Below, piece by piece: positions 24,937 through 34,228 of a stretch of 38,241 nucleotides of DNA. Each line of letters starts with the position of its first letter. Within the stretch, counting starts at the first letter, position 1. This DNA is from Armatimonadota bacterium. GTDB lineage: Bacteria > Armatimonadota > UBA5829 > DSUL01. Below the pieces are notes generated by a model. The model made no database searches and had not been told where the DNA came from. It worked only from the letters and a program-made list of their open reading frames with translations. A program made the position numbers and the translations under genes. The stretch covers positions 1-38,241 of the forward strand of contig JADLDK010000008.1 in NCBI GenBank assembly GCA_020846715.1, given 5' to 3'.

Positions 24937-27356
24937 CCCGTTATCGTCAGTGGTTTTTCGTTATTCTGGTGCTGGTTGCCATCGCCGCCTTTATTGTGGC
25001 CTCACCACGCATCAAGCTCCGGCGCGGTTTGGACATCGCGGGTGGAATGCGTGTTGTCTATCAGGTTGACCCGTCGGCCAAATCCTCCTACAAACCCTCC
25101 ATGCAGAGCACTATTCTCAACATCCTTGAGAAGCGCGTCAACAAAACGGGCGTAGCGGAGCCCGTTGTTCAGCGCAAGGGAGCGGATCAGTTTATCGTCG
25201 AGATTCCAGACGTAAAGAACAAGGACCAGATTGCCGATCAGCTCCGTGCCCGCACAAACCTGGAGTTCATCTATCTAAAAACCGTCAACTCTGAAGGCAA
25301 TCCTACCGGGCCCATTCAGATGGGCAGCGATGGTCAGAGCTTTATTGGCCCAGACGGAGAGGATGTTCCCACAAAGAAGGTGTTGGAGCAGGGAGAGGTG
25401 ATTCTCACTGGCGCGGACCTTGAGCCCAATTCAGTCGCGAACATCCAGGGCATGAAGGTGACTGTGGATGTGCAGTTCAAGCCAAGCGGCAGAAAGAAGT
25501 TCGCGGATTTCACACGGCGTCATGTTGGTGATGTTCTGGCGATGGTGCTGAACGGAGAGATTCTCAGCGCGCCGAAGATTAAAGAACCGATCCTCAACGG
25601 CCGAGCGGAGATCAGCGGCAGCTTTGATATCCAGAGCGCCCAGGACTTGGCTAACAATCTGAACGCCGGCGCGATGCCTGTGCCTCTGGTTATTGTGGAG
25701 CAAAACGTCGTTGAGGCCACTCTCGGGAGCCAGTATGTCAGGCAAAGCATGCTGGCGGGCATCATCGGCCTGGGAGCTGTCGTCGCCTTCATGATTGTTT
25801 ACTACCTGCTGCCTGGAGTTATGGCGGTGTTGGCGCTGTGCATGTACACGCTCTTCACCTTCGCCATCTTCAAAATCATGCAGGTTACGATGACTCTGCC
25901 CGGCTACGCGGGTTTCATCCTGTCCATCGGGATGGCCGTGGACGCCAATATTCTAATCTTTGAGCGCACAAAAGAGGAGTTGCGCGGCGGCAAGACTCTT
26001 CATAGCGCGATTGACGCCGGATTCAGCAGAGCGTGGACTGCTATTCTGGACTCCAATGTCTGCACCCTCATTACCTGTCTGATTCTCGTTCTACTGACCA
26101 GCGGTCCGGTTGTCGGCTTCGCCAAGACGCTTGCTATCGGTGTGCTTGTCAGCATGTTCACCGCTATCACTGTCACCCGCACGCTGTTGCATATGGTCAG
26201 CAATGCGGGATTTGCCCAAAACGCGCGGCTCTACGGACTGGGAATGCAGTGGGGACAGGCTAAACCTGGGGAGAAGGGCTTCGATATCATCGGCAAGACG
26301 CCGCTGTGGTTCACCATTAGCGGCATTTTCATCGTTGTCGGTCTGTACTTCCTGGCGACGCACGGTCTGAAGCCTGGCATCGACCTCACTGGCGGTTCCA
26401 TGACGCAGGTCTCTGTCAACCACACCGTAACGGCAGAAGAGATGAACACCGTTCTAAAGAACGAAGGTTACAAGGCTCAGGTGCAGATCTCCAAAGAGCA
26501 GACCGGAGACTACACGGCCTACGTTCGCACACCGGAGCTCAGCATCTCCGAGCAGCGCGAATTGGGCTCAACGATTGAGCAGAAGATTTCCGGTTCCAAG
26601 GTTGTCCGGACGGACAAGGTCGGATCCACCATCTCAAAAGAGACTACCAACCGCGCGATTATGGCCGTGATCGTGGCTGGCATCGCGATTATGTTGTATC
26701 TGTCCTACCGCTTTGCGCAGGGTGGGTTCGTGGAAGGTCTCAAGTATGGCGTGTGTGCGCTGCTGGCGTTGATACACGACGTGCTGGTCGTCCTTGGCGC
26801 CTCTGCTATCTTCGGCAAGACTATGGGGTGGGAGATTGACAGTTCCTACGTGACGGCTGTGTTGACGATGGTAGGCTTCAGCGTCCATGACACCATCGTC
26901 ATCTTCGACCGGATCCGTGAAAACCAGAAGCACCGGCTCAAAGGTGAGAGCTTCCCGGAGATGGTCAACCGCTCGATTCTGCAGTCCTTTGCAAGGTCCG
27001 TGAACACCTCTTTCACCGTTGTGCTCGTGCTTGTAGCTCTGCTCATCTGGGGTGGATCAGTTATTGAACACTTCAATGCGGTGCTGCTTGTGGGTATCAT
27101 CACGGGAACGTACTCTTCAATCTTCAACGCAAGCCCGATGCTGGTTCTCTGGGAGCGTTGGGCGCATGGGTCTCCTGCGCGTCCGGATCGTGAGCTTAAG
27201 CCGCTGGTTCAGCCGGCGCCAAGCCCTTCGGCGCCGTCGAGCGGAGTCTCTGGTGCGGAAGATGCCGGTGAGTACGGTGGAGGTGAGTCGGATGACGGCG
27301 CTGGCAAGACTCGCTCGAAGACCGGGTCTCCGAAGCGGCGCAAACGCCGATTCTGA
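24933..27356 (+). CDS. secDF: Fused protein-export membrane protein SecDF
   Basis: Accessory part of the Sec translocon that uses the proton gradient to pull proteins across the inner membrane. It is a single 807-residue fusion of SecD (about 1-435) and SecF (about 450-735), each with six membrane helices and a periplasmic domain. Seen: first helix, SecD motif RRGLDIAGGMRVVYQV, SecD domain 4 helix motif ANILIFERTKEELRGGK, SecF GIDLTGGSMTQV, and VHDTIVIFDRIRENQKH. The C-terminal 70 residues are a Pro/Ser then Lys/Arg-rich cytoplasmic tail (ends KRRKRRF). TTG start with AGAGGAGG upstream. No yajC precedes it; the 5' leader instead holds two small ORFs. A strong terminator follows at 27409-27439. 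Confidence 0.96.
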   Translation: MTRYRQWFFVILVLVAIAAFIVASPRIKLRRGLDIAGGMRVVYQVDPSAKSSYKPSMQSTILNILEKRVNKTGVAEPVVQRKGADQFIVEIPDVKNKDQIADQLRARTNLEFIYLKTVNSEGNPTGPIQMGSDGQSFIGPDGEDVPTKKVLEQGEVILTGADLEPNSVANIQGMKVTVDVQFKPSGRKKFADFTRRHVGDVLAMVLNGEILSAPKIKEPILNGRAEISGSFDIQSAQDLANNLNAGAMPVPLVIVEQNVVEATLGSQYVRQSMLAGIIGLGAVVAFMIVYYLLPGVMAVLALCMYTLFTFAIFKIMQVTMTLPGYAGFILSIGMAVDANILIFERTKEELRGGKTLHSAIDAGFSRAWTAILDSNVCTLITCLILVLLTSGPVVGFAKTLAIGVLVSMFTAITVTRTLLHMVSNAGFAQNARLYGLGMQWGQAKPGEKGFDIIGKTPLWFTISGIFIVVGLYFLATHGLKPGIDLTGGSMTQVSVNHTVTAEEMNTVLKNEGYKAQVQISKEQTGDYTAYVRTPELSISEQRELGSTIEQKISGSKVVRTDKVGSTISKETTNRAIMAVIVAGIAIMLYLSYRFAQGGFVEGLKYGVCALLALIHDVLVVLGASAIFGKTMGWEIDSSYVTAVLTMVGFSVHDTIVIFDRIRENQKHRLKGESFPEMVNRSILQSFARSVNTSFTVVLVLVALLIWGGSVIEHFNAVLLVGIITGTYSSIFNASPMLVLWERWAHGSPARPDRELKPLVQPAPSPSAPSSGVSGAEDAGEYGGGESDDGAGKTRSKTGSPKRRKRRF

Positions 27357-27408
27357 CATCAAATCTGGCTCTTCTGAGCGCCAGCGGTTTATAATGGATA
27401 TGTGCTTG

Positions 27409-27439
27409 AACGGCGCCGCTTTCTGCGCGGCGCCGTTTT
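27409..27439 (+). terminator. Intrinsic terminator after secDF
   Basis: AACGGCGCCGC (27409-27419) and GCGGCGCCGTT (27427-27437) form a perfect 11-bp stem around a 7-base loop, ending in four T. It lies 50 bp after the secDF stop. A TATAAT at 27390-27395 just upstream has no convincing -35 partner. Confidence 0.7.
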
Positions 27440-27445
27440 GGTAAG

Positions 27446-27464
27446 CGGACAGCTAAGCTGTCCG
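27446..27464 (+). repeat. Short perfect hairpin before recJ
   Basis: CGGACAGC and GCTGTCCG around TAA: an 8-bp stem with a 3-base loop, 20 bases before the recJ start. Could be an extra terminator element, an operator or a translation-control hairpin. No T run follows. Confidence 0.4.
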
Positions 27465-27484
27465 TTGGAAAATACTGAGATACC

Positions 27485-29224
27485 GTGCTCCAGACTGCTA
27501 CTGCGCCATCCAGAAAATGGGTAATTTCAGCTCCACCGAGTGAGGCCGAGATGGCCGCCGCTTTGGAACTGGCCCGATCAGTTGACCTCCACGTCGCGTG
27601 CGCGATGTTGTTGCTGAAGCGGGGTGTCACAACTCCAGCCGAGGCTTTGAGTTTTCTCGGACCCTGTCTCGACAATCTCCACGATCCGTTTCTCCTCCCT
27701 GACGCTGATAAAGCTATTGAGCGTATTGTGGCTGCCATCGACTCTGGGGAGACTATCTTTATTCACGGAGACTACGATGTGGACGGCGTCACGAGCGCCG
27801 CGCTGTTGACGCGCGTGTTGCGCAAGCTGGGCGCAAATGTAGTCCCGTTCGTCCCATCCCGCTCCCGCGATGGCTACGGTATTCGCGCTGCAACGGTGGA
27901 GAGAGCTCATGCGGATGGAGCTGGGTTGTTTCTCAGTTGTGACTGCGGCATTTCGGCGCATGACGCGTGTAACCGGGCTCGTGAACTGGGGCTTGACCTC
28001 ATCGTAACCGATCACCACCAGTGTCAGTCAACTTTGCCAGACGCTTATGCAGTCGTAAATCCAAACCGGTCTGACAGCGCCTATCCCTTTTCGGACCTCG
28101 CAGGCGTGGGTGTCGCGTACAAGATGTGCCAGGCGCTATGCATACGTCGCAATGTGCCGCTGGACGCACTGCACAAACATTTCCTGGACCTTGTCGCTCT
28201 TGGAACGGTCAGCGATGTTGTGCCACTGACCGGCGAAAATCGCGCTTATGTCTATCACGGACTTCGCTCTATCGCCGACACGCAGAAGCAGGGATTGCTG
28301 GCGTTGATCCAGGCGTCTGGAGTGCCTATGGAAGGGGTTGACACAGAAACGATTGGTTTTCGTCTGGGTCCGCGCATAAATGCGGTCGGGAGGCTTGCAG
28401 AGGCGTCAACGGCGCTGGAGTTGCTGCTGACCTCTGACGCTGATGTGGCTGGGCGTATCGCCGCAGAGATGTCTCAGACCAACGTAGAGCGACAAGCCGA
28501 ACAGTCGCGAGTCTTTCAGGAAGCGCTGGCTGCTGTAGCCGAAGACAATCTCACCGAAGATCGGGTTCTGGTGGTGGCGCGCGAGGGCTGGCATGCGGGA
28601 GTGATCGGGATTGTCGCAGGGAAGCTGGCCGAACTGTTCTTCAAGCCAGCGTTTGTACTCACTCGCACCGATGATCGATTTCACGGCTCAGGGCGCAGTA
28701 TCCCCGGTTACAATCTTGCCGCCGCTATCGGGCTTCTTGGGGATGACCTTGTGCAGGGCGGCGGTCACGCTATGGCGGCGGGAATCTCTTTCGAGGCCGC
28801 GAATCTAGAGCAGGTTCGTAAGAAGCTCAACGACCTGGCCAACCGCTGGCTCACCGAGGAAGACCTTGTTCCGAAGGTACCCATTGAACTGGAACTCGAT
28901 CCTTCCGGCATCACTCTGCAACTCGCGCAGGATATTGCCAGGCTGGCCCCCTTTGGAGAAGGCAACCGTGAGCCTGTGCTTGCAACAAGACGTGTGAAGC
29001 TGACGGACATCCGCGCAATGGGATCGTCAGGGAATCATTTGTCAGCGCAGCTGGTTGGAACAACTGAAGCTGCGCGCATTGTCGGCTGGGGGATGGGAGA
29101 GCATAGCGCAGCGCTTGATCCTACGCGTCTTTACAGAATCTGCTACAATTTGAGAATAGATAGCTTCAGAGGTACGGATCGCGTCACACTGGTTCTTCAG
29201 GACAGGCCAGTTGAGGATGAATGA
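27485..29224 (+). CDS. recJ: Single-stranded-DNA-specific exonuclease RecJ
   Basis: 5'-3' ssDNA exonuclease of the DHH family, used in RecF-type recombination and repair in the cytoplasm. The 579 residues are the normal length. The DHH metal motifs are all present: HGDYDVDGVTSAAL near residue 93, SCDCGISAHD, VTDHHQ and the NPNR segment. The DHHA1 part has GWHAGVIGIVAGKL and SGRSIPGYNLAAAI, GGGHAMAAGIS; the C-terminal OB domain follows. GTG 27485 is the only start that keeps the family N-terminus (RKWVISAPP...); its ribosome site is weak. The stop overlaps the rel start (ATGA). Confidence 0.95.
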   Translation: MLQTATAPSRKWVISAPPSEAEMAAALELARSVDLHVACAMLLLKRGVTTPAEALSFLGPCLDNLHDPFLLPDADKAIERIVAAIDSGETIFIHGDYDVDGVTSAALLTRVLRKLGANVVPFVPSRSRDGYGIRAATVERAHADGAGLFLSCDCGISAHDACNRARELGLDLIVTDHHQCQSTLPDAYAVVNPNRSDSAYPFSDLAGVGVAYKMCQALCIRRNVPLDALHKHFLDLVALGTVSDVVPLTGENRAYVYHGLRSIADTQKQGLLALIQASGVPMEGVDTETIGFRLGPRINAVGRLAEASTALELLLTSDADVAGRIAAEMSQTNVERQAEQSRVFQEALAAVAEDNLTEDRVLVVAREGWHAGVIGIVAGKLAELFFKPAFVLTRTDDRFHGSGRSIPGYNLAAAIGLLGDDLVQGGGHAMAAGISFEAANLEQVRKKLNDLANRWLTEEDLVPKVPIELELDPSGITLQLAQDIARLAPFGEGNREPVLATRRVKLTDIRAMGSSGNHLSAQLVGTTEAARIVGWGMGEHSAALDPTRLYRICYNLRIDSFRGTDRVTLVLQDRPVEDE

Positions 29225-31497
29225 AGATCGAAGAATCTGTTCATGCGCATACGCAACTCCCGGAGGCCGGCGGCGAGTCCATCGTTTCTGCTGATCCGGT
29301 CCCGGATCTCGTAAGGCGCATCCAAAGCTACAACTCTGACGTGGATGTCGCTCTCATTCAGAGCGCCTACGAGTTTGCGCGTCTCCACCACGAAGGTCAG
29401 CTCCGAGGCTCGGGAGAGCCCTACATTACCCATCCCGTCGCCACCGCTATCATCCTTACGGATGTTGAGATGGACGCTTCATGTATCGCAGCCGGACTGC
29501 TTCACGACGTCGTGGAGGACTGCAAGGTTTCACTTGAGGAGATTGAGCAGAAGTTTGGTGCGGAGATAGCCGGTCTTGTTGACGGTGTCACAAAGTTGAA
29601 GCTGGCCGACTTTGAACGCATCGAAGATTCAGCATCCGTGACAAAGAAGCGCCGCGTCGAGCTGCGCAAGAATGCCGAGAATCTCCGCAAGATTTTCCTC
29701 GCCGTAGCAAGAGACCTGCGCGTGATGATGATCAAATTGGCGGATCGCCTTCACAACATGAGCACTCTCTACGGCCTGCCGCCTGAGCGCCAGCGGCGCA
29801 TTGCGCAGGAAACGCAGCAGATCTACGCCCCTCTGGCCCACCGTCTGGGAGTCTGGAAGATCAAGTGGCAGCTTGAAGATCTCGCCTTCAAGTACCTCGA
29901 GCCAGAAAAATACGATGAGATGGTGAAGATGGTGGACCGTACGCGCGCCGAGCGCGAAGCCATCATCACCGAAGCTATCGAAGTGATTACCAGCCGCCTG
30001 CAAGAAGAAGGCATCCAGGCACAGATTCAGGGGCGCCCCAAACACCTCTGGAGCATCTATCAGAAAATGCTCAAGGAGAAAGTCGATTTTAGTGAGATCT
30101 ACGATCTCTCTGCTGTGAGAATTATCACAACGAGCATACCTGACTGTTACCGCGCCCTCGGGATCGTCCACGATATCTGGATTCACATTAACGGACTGTT
30201 CGACGACTACATCACCAAAGCCAAACCCAATCTCTACCAGTCCCTGCACACAAAGGTTGTCGGTCCGCGCGGGGAGCCGCTGGAAATTCAGATTCGTACC
30301 GAAGAAATGCACCGCACAGCGGAGTTTGGAATGGCCGCGCACTGGCAGTACAAAGAGGGCGGTCCAGACAAGAACGGTTTTGACCGCAAGGTTATGTGGC
30401 TGCGGCAGCAACTTTTTGACTGGCAGGCGGACAACAAGGAAGCCACAGAGTTTCTGCGCTCCGTCATCAATGACCTGTTCACGGATCAGGTATTTGTCTT
30501 CACGCCGGCCGGTGATGTCATCGATCTTCCCGCGGGATCGACCGCCGTAGATTTCGCCTATCGCATCCACAGCGATCTCGGTCATCATTGCGTGGGCGCG
30601 AGGGTTAACGGACGCATTGTGAAGCTGGAGCAGCCTCTCAACAACGGCGCCATTGTGGAAGTCGTCACGCGCTCGAACTCTGCGCCCAGCAAGGACTGGC
30701 TGGAGTTTGTCAAAACCAGTCACGCCCGCAATAAGATCAAGTCTTACTTCCGCAAGCTGGACTTCAACGAAAGTGTGCAGAAGGGCCGGGAGCTGCTCGA
30801 CAAGGAGTGTGACCGCCAGGGGCTGGATCGCGCCATATTGAAGTCAGACAACCTGGAGCGGGTCGCCAAGCAGCTTAACAAAGTGGGAGAAGACGATCTG
30901 CTGGCGGCTATTGGATTTGGGCACCTTGGGCCTAGCGCCGTTTTTCATCGCCTCGTTCCTCAGGACACCCGGCCGCAGACACTGGTTCCAACGGGGCGAT
31001 CCGCCGAGGGGCGCGTGGTGGTAAAAGGGGCCGAGAGTATGATGGTTACCCGGGCCGCCTGTTGCCTGCCCGTGCCGGGGGACGAGGTGACGGGATATGT
31101 TTCGCGGGGCAAAGGGCTGGTTCTGCACCGCGACAACTGTCCGAACCTGATCAACTATCGCGGTACTGAGCCGGACCGGCTGATGAAAATTGACTGGCAG
31201 GAGGATGGTGGCGGACACTATCAGGTGGACATCAAGATCGAGAGCCTGGACAGAATGGGGCTGCTTACTGACATTGCCGCCATCTTCAGCGAAGGCAAAG
31301 TCAATATGCTCAAAGCCAACATCAAGAGCATGCCGGACAAACGGGCCATTTTTGAGTTGAAGCTGGAAGTAGAGAACCTGAAGCATCTGGACAGGCTGCT
31401 GGGGAACATTGGCAAGCTGACTGATGTGCTGAAGATTCATCGAGTGGGCGGAAGGCCAAAGCGCGGGCGGCGCGTCGCCCCGTCTGTGTCATCTTGA
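29221..31497 (+). CDS. rel: RelA/SpoT-type (p)ppGpp synthetase/hydrolase (Rel)
   Basis: Makes and degrades the stringent-response alarmone (p)ppGpp. The 758 residues have the full long-RSH order: HD hydrolase ([16 protein letters not shown] at 95-100, KLADRLHNM), synthetase ([13 protein letters not shown] to [17 protein letters not shown]), TGS ([27 protein letters not shown]), the Cys-rich zinc segment ([17 protein letters not shown]) and a C-terminal ACT domain. The HD residues are intact, so hydrolysis is expected. The charge-switch motif that is usually RxKD in two-way Rel enzymes and ExDD in RelA reads LFDD at 326-329, nearer to the RelA form. The gene overlaps recJ before it and dtd after it (TTGA), so the three are co-translated. 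Confidence 0.95.
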   Translation: MKIEESVHAHTQLPEAGGESIVSADPVPDLVRRIQSYNSDVDVALIQSAYEFARLHHEGQLRGSGEPYITHPVATAIILTDVEMDASCIAAGLLHDVVEDCKVSLEEIEQKFGAEIAGLVDGVTKLKLADFERIEDSASVTKKRRVELRKNAENLRKIFLAVARDLRVMMIKLADRLHNMSTLYGLPPERQRRIAQETQQIYAPLAHRLGVWKIKWQLEDLAFKYLEPEKYDEMVKMVDRTRAEREAIITEAIEVITSRLQEEGIQAQIQGRPKHLWSIYQKMLKEKVDFSEIYDLSAVRIITTSIPDCYRALGIVHDIWIHINGLFDDYITKAKPNLYQSLHTKVVGPRGEPLEIQIRTEEMHRTAEFGMAAHWQYKEGGPDKNGFDRKVMWLRQQLFDWQADNKEATEFLRSVINDLFTDQVFVFTPAGDVIDLPAGSTAVDFAYRIHSDLGHHCVGARVNGRIVKLEQPLNNGAIVEVVTRSNSAPSKDWLEFVKTSHARNKIKSYFRKLDFNESVQKGRELLDKECDRQGLDRAILKSDNLERVAKQLNKVGEDDLLAAIGFGHLGPSAVFHRLVPQDTRPQTLVPTGRSAEGRVVVKGAESMMVTRAACCLPVPGDEVTGYVSRGKGLVLHRDNCPNLINYRGTEPDRLMKIDWQEDGGGHYQVDIKIESLDRMGLLTDIAAIFSEGKVNMLKANIKSMPDKRAIFELKLEVENLKHLDRLLGNIGKLTDVLKIHRVGGRPKRGRRVAPSVSS

Positions 31498-31952
31498 GAG
31501 CGGTTCTCCAGAGGGTACGCCAAGCGAGTGTGACGCTGGGCGGGCAGGAGAAGGCCGCAATTGGGCCAGGATTGGTAGCTCTGGTGGGGGTCGCAAGAGG
31601 CGATGGGCGTTCGCAGGCGAAATGGCTTGCGGAAAAGACCGCTAACCTTCGCATATTCGAAGATGATCAGGGCAAAATGAACCTGTCGGTTCTGGAGACT
31701 GGCGGAAGCGTTCTTGCCGTATCTCAGTTCACGCTGCTGGCGGATGCCAGAAAAGGACGCCGGCCAAGCTTTGTCGAGGCGGCGCTACCGCAGGAAGCAG
31801 AGGAATTGTACAGTACGTACATTGATTTCTTGAAGGAAGAGGGATGCACAACCCAGAGTGGAGTGTTTCGGGCACATATGGAGGTCGCCCTTGTGAACGA
31901 TGGGCCAGTCACGATTGTACTGGACACACCACCCCAAGAGCAGCAACTGTAA
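31494..31952 (+). CDS. dtd: D-aminoacyl-tRNA deacylase
   Basis: Removes D-amino acids (and glycine) mistakenly loaded on tRNA, in the cytoplasm as a homodimer. The 152 residues match the family length of about 145-150. Seen: [14 protein letters not shown] at the start, the SQFTLLAD motif, ARKGRRPSF, and NDGPVT, which holds the cross-subunit cis-Pro that screens for chirality. TTG start overlaps the rel stop by four bases. rel-dtd is a common pairing in bacteria. It has a short Gln/Pro tail. Confidence 0.96.
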   Translation: MRAVLQRVRQASVTLGGQEKAAIGPGLVALVGVARGDGRSQAKWLAEKTANLRIFEDDQGKMNLSVLETGGSVLAVSQFTLLADARKGRRPSFVEAALPQEAEELYSTYIDFLKEEGCTTQSGVFRAHMEVALVNDGPVTIVLDTPPQEQQL

Positions 31953-31953
31953 G

Positions 31954-32808
31954 ATGAAAGGCAACCACACCCGCAGGTCTCAACAGGCTGGACATCCGGA
32001 GCAAGACCAGGTGAATCACACCGCGCCAACACCGGATGAGATTCAGTTTCAGGCAGACTGTCATCTGGCTCAGGGTGAGTGGGAAGAGGCTATCAAACAG
32101 TACCGCCGTGCTGTCTCCTGTGATCAGGCTAACCCGGAGCGCCGCGTTCGGCTGGGCGATGCTTATGCGCTGACCGAAAACAACGGGAAGGCGCTGTCGC
32201 AGTACAAGCATGCCGTGCGGACGAACCCTCGCAAAGCCGAGCCTCATTTTAGCCTTGCGGAGCTTTACAGGCGCTACGGAAAGTGGGAGGCTGCGGCAAT
32301 AGAATACGAACGCGCTGTGTCCTACTCTGGTGACAAGGCTTTGTACCGCTTCAAGTTCGGGGAAGCGCTGTGGCAATGCGGCAGGCTCAACGACGCACTG
32401 GAACAGATCCAGACAGCAGTCAGGTTAGCGCAGACAGACAGTTATTATCATTTTCGGCTGGGTGAGCTCTACCGCAAGCTGGATCGTTACGAGGAGGCGA
32501 TCACTCATCTGCAACTTGCCACGATCTTTGCGCCAAGCGATGCGTACTATGGACTTCAGCTTGGAATAACGCTGCTCAGGGCAGGCAAAGCAAGTGAAGC
32601 TATCGACGTTTTGTCCATCGCGCTGAATCTGAAGCCGACTGATCCGATGTATCACTGTGTACTGGCGGATGCCTACCTGAAGGAAGGCATGGAAGCTGAC
32701 GCGATAACTCACTACAGAGCCGCCGGCATTCTCGATGACTACGACAGCGTCAACCTGCAGATTATCCGCCGCACTGTCCGGGAAAAGTACGGCAACACTA
32801 CGTCCTGA
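31954..32808 (+). CDS. TPR-repeat protein
   Basis: Cytoplasmic protein of 284 residues made almost wholly of tetratricopeptide repeats. I count about six to seven 34-residue units (for example GEWEEAIKQYRRAVSCD, GKALSQYKHAVRTN, YEEAITHLQLATIFAPSD, ASEAIDVLSIALNLKP). Such repeats form a helical superhelix that binds other proteins; the partner cannot be told. ATG 31954 is one base after the dtd stop; an earlier in-frame start lies inside dtd and is unlikely. No signal peptide or membrane segment. It ends the secDF-side run and a terminator hairpin lies at 33073-33110. Confidence 0.85.
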   Translation: MKGNHTRRSQQAGHPEQDQVNHTAPTPDEIQFQADCHLAQGEWEEAIKQYRRAVSCDQANPERRVRLGDAYALTENNGKALSQYKHAVRTNPRKAEPHFSLAELYRRYGKWEAAAIEYERAVSYSGDKALYRFKFGEALWQCGRLNDALEQIQTAVRLAQTDSYYHFRLGELYRKLDRYEEAITHLQLATIFAPSDAYYGLQLGITLLRAGKASEAIDVLSIALNLKPTDPMYHCVLADAYLKEGMEADAITHYRAAGILDDYDSVNLQIIRRTVREKYGNTTS

Positions 32809-33190
32809 CTCGCCTCCAATCTCGCCCGCCGCCTGTGAGATAAGCAGCAGCCAATTTACCGGCGCTTCTCCGCATTGCGGATTCCGATTTCGCTCCAGAC
32901 ACCCTGAGAGTGCGCGCTCACCCCTCTTTTATCTTCCAGATTGCACAGGCTGTTGTTGCGGCGCCCACGCACCCACAAAAGATTGGAGCCGTTTTTCCCG
33001 AGAATAGAAAGAGAGTAGTTCCTCATCTCACTGATCTTGCATCGGGGACGGGAAAAGCAATGTCCCGGACCAGAGAGGGACGACATCGCCCATATCGTCC
33101 CTCTCATTCTTTCTGGCGGTAAGCAGGCATTTTCCAGATTGATGGCAAATCCAGTGTTATTCAAGGAGAACTGGAGACAACTCGCAGCCA
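32809..33190. other. Intergenic region between the TPR and GNAT genes
   Basis: About 380 bp without a gene. It contains the terminator at 33073-33110 and, near the end, AAGGAGAACTGGAG upstream of the GNAT gene. ORFs on both strands cross it but have no start signals and no sensible composition. No tRNA or riboswitch is recognised. Confidence 0.5.
33073..33110 (+). terminator. Intrinsic terminator
   Basis: GAGAGGGACGA (33073-33083) and TCGTCCCTCTC (33095-33105) form a perfect 11-bp stem with an 11-base loop, followed by a T-rich ATTCTTTCT. It closes the transcript of the dtd/TPR genes and would also end any antisense transcript only weakly, since the other side has no T run. Confidence 0.65.
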
Positions 33191-33670
33191 ATGCCAGATA
33201 TGCTCGTCCGCTTGTATCAACTCCCTGACTCTGCGCAGAGCCTTGTACGGGTCCAGGGGCATGGAGTCACCATTCGGCGCCCTCAGCCTTACGAAATGAG
33301 CACTGTGCGCACCTTCGTTGAGCAGCATTTCACAACCGGATGGGCGGATGAAGTCACAGTCGCCTTTGCGCATCAGCCAATTAGCGCCTATATAGCGACT
33401 CTCGATGGCTGCATTGTCGGATTCGCAGCGTACAATTGCACTCGGAAGGGCTTCTTCGGCCCGACTGGCGTGATGGAGATACACCGCGGCAAAGGCGTTG
33501 GACTGGCTCTGCTGATTCTCTGTTTGGAGGGAATGGCTGAAGAGGGCTATGCCTACGCCATCATCGGCGCAGCAGGACCCACAGACTTCTACTCCAAAGC
33601 GGTGAATGCCCAGATTATCGAAGACAGCGTCCCGGGCATCTACAATAAGGCTATAAAGCTGCCGGAGTAG
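33191..33670 (+). CDS. GNAT-family N-acetyltransferase
   Basis: Probable acetyl-CoA-dependent transferase of 159 residues, soluble and cytoplasmic. The second half has the acetyl-CoA loop HRGKGVGLALLILCLEGMAEEG (R-x-x-G-x-G/A type) and a YAIIGAAGPTDFYSKAVNA end typical of the family. The first third (VTIRRPQPYEMSTVRTFVEQHF) is the usual first strand and helix pair. Substrate unknown. ATG 33191 is taken; ATG 33200 is an alternative, and the nearest ribosome-like site (GGAG) is 16 bases upstream, so the start is not firm. It stands alone. Confidence 0.8.
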   Translation: MPDMLVRLYQLPDSAQSLVRVQGHGVTIRRPQPYEMSTVRTFVEQHFTTGWADEVTVAFAHQPISAYIATLDGCIVGFAAYNCTRKGFFGPTGVMEIHRGKGVGLALLILCLEGMAEEGYAYAIIGAAGPTDFYSKAVNAQIIEDSVPGIYNKAIKLPE

Positions 33671-34228
33671 AGAGAGTCAGCCTGGCTGTTACGGCTCCTG
33701 GCTGTAGCTTGCTCAGCTTACAACCCTTCGTCAGATTGCTCTCAGACGCAGTCGTTTTTGGCCGGTTTGTGGTAAAAAGTATTTGGATTCATCGCCTGGA
33801 GAACTCCGTGCCGGGAGCTTACCGCGCGTTGCAGGGGTAGCATCTCCACCAAAGCAGGATTCGTGAGCCCTGGCGCCGGGTGCGCCCGATGAATCCGGGC
33901 TTTTCGGGAACCGCATATTCCTCGTCTGAAACACGCAATAGTACGGGATTTCGAGGGTGTGTGCTGCGGCGTACCCGATTCCACATGATATACTTCATGA
34001 TACAGAGTCAATGTGGATGCCGCGCCTCTGGTTCGTATTGATCCGCCCTGGATGCTGCGGGCCGTCGGGATGAAACGGCGACTGGTCAGGCCCTCACAGC
34101 CTGACTTGTGGGCGTGCGTCGTCCAGCGCAGTCTCCAGATTAGTGGTGTTGGTGACGTCGTTGTCCCCTATTGCTTTGAGGGTAGTGTTATGAGGGTCTA
34201 CGCGAGTCTTTCGTCAGCATCATAGAGA
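33671..34228. other. Long intergenic region upstream of the glycosylphosphotransferase
   Basis: 558 bp without a convincing gene. It holds a terminator-like hairpin GCCCG (33884-33888) / CGGGC (33896-33900) plus TTTT; a 7-bp direct repeat CATGATA at 33984-33990 and 33996-34002 (12-bp spacing); and an inverted repeat CCACAT (33981-33986) / ATGTGG (34011-34016). A 70-codon ORF (GTG 34013 to TAG 34225) ends just before the next gene but has no homology that I recognise. The repeats could be operator sites for the polysaccharide operon. Confidence 0.4.

Noticed and set aside
30196..30207. Hydrolase-dead RelA as the identity of the 29221 gene
   Set aside because: HD residues (HDVVED, ADRLHN) are intact, so it is called a two-way Rel despite the RelA-like LFDD.
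29629..30723. Long antisense ORF opposite rel (364 codons); similar ones opposite ilvB (18301-19416) and the beta-helix gene (14032-14961)
   Set aside because: Shadow frames of well-identified genes in a GC-rich genome; their translations show no domain and are His/Arg-rich.
33884..33915. SAM riboswitch-like core (CCCGATGAA followed by CCGGG and GGGAACC)
   Set aside because: The other conserved parts of SAM-I/IV aptamers (the GAGGGACTGGCCC strand and kink-turn) are absent, and the downstream genes have nothing to do with methionine.
34013..34225. 70-codon ORF ending three bases before the glycosylphosphotransferase
   Set aside because: No ribosome site or recognisable domain, mixed composition; not called as a gene, only noted in the intergenic entry.
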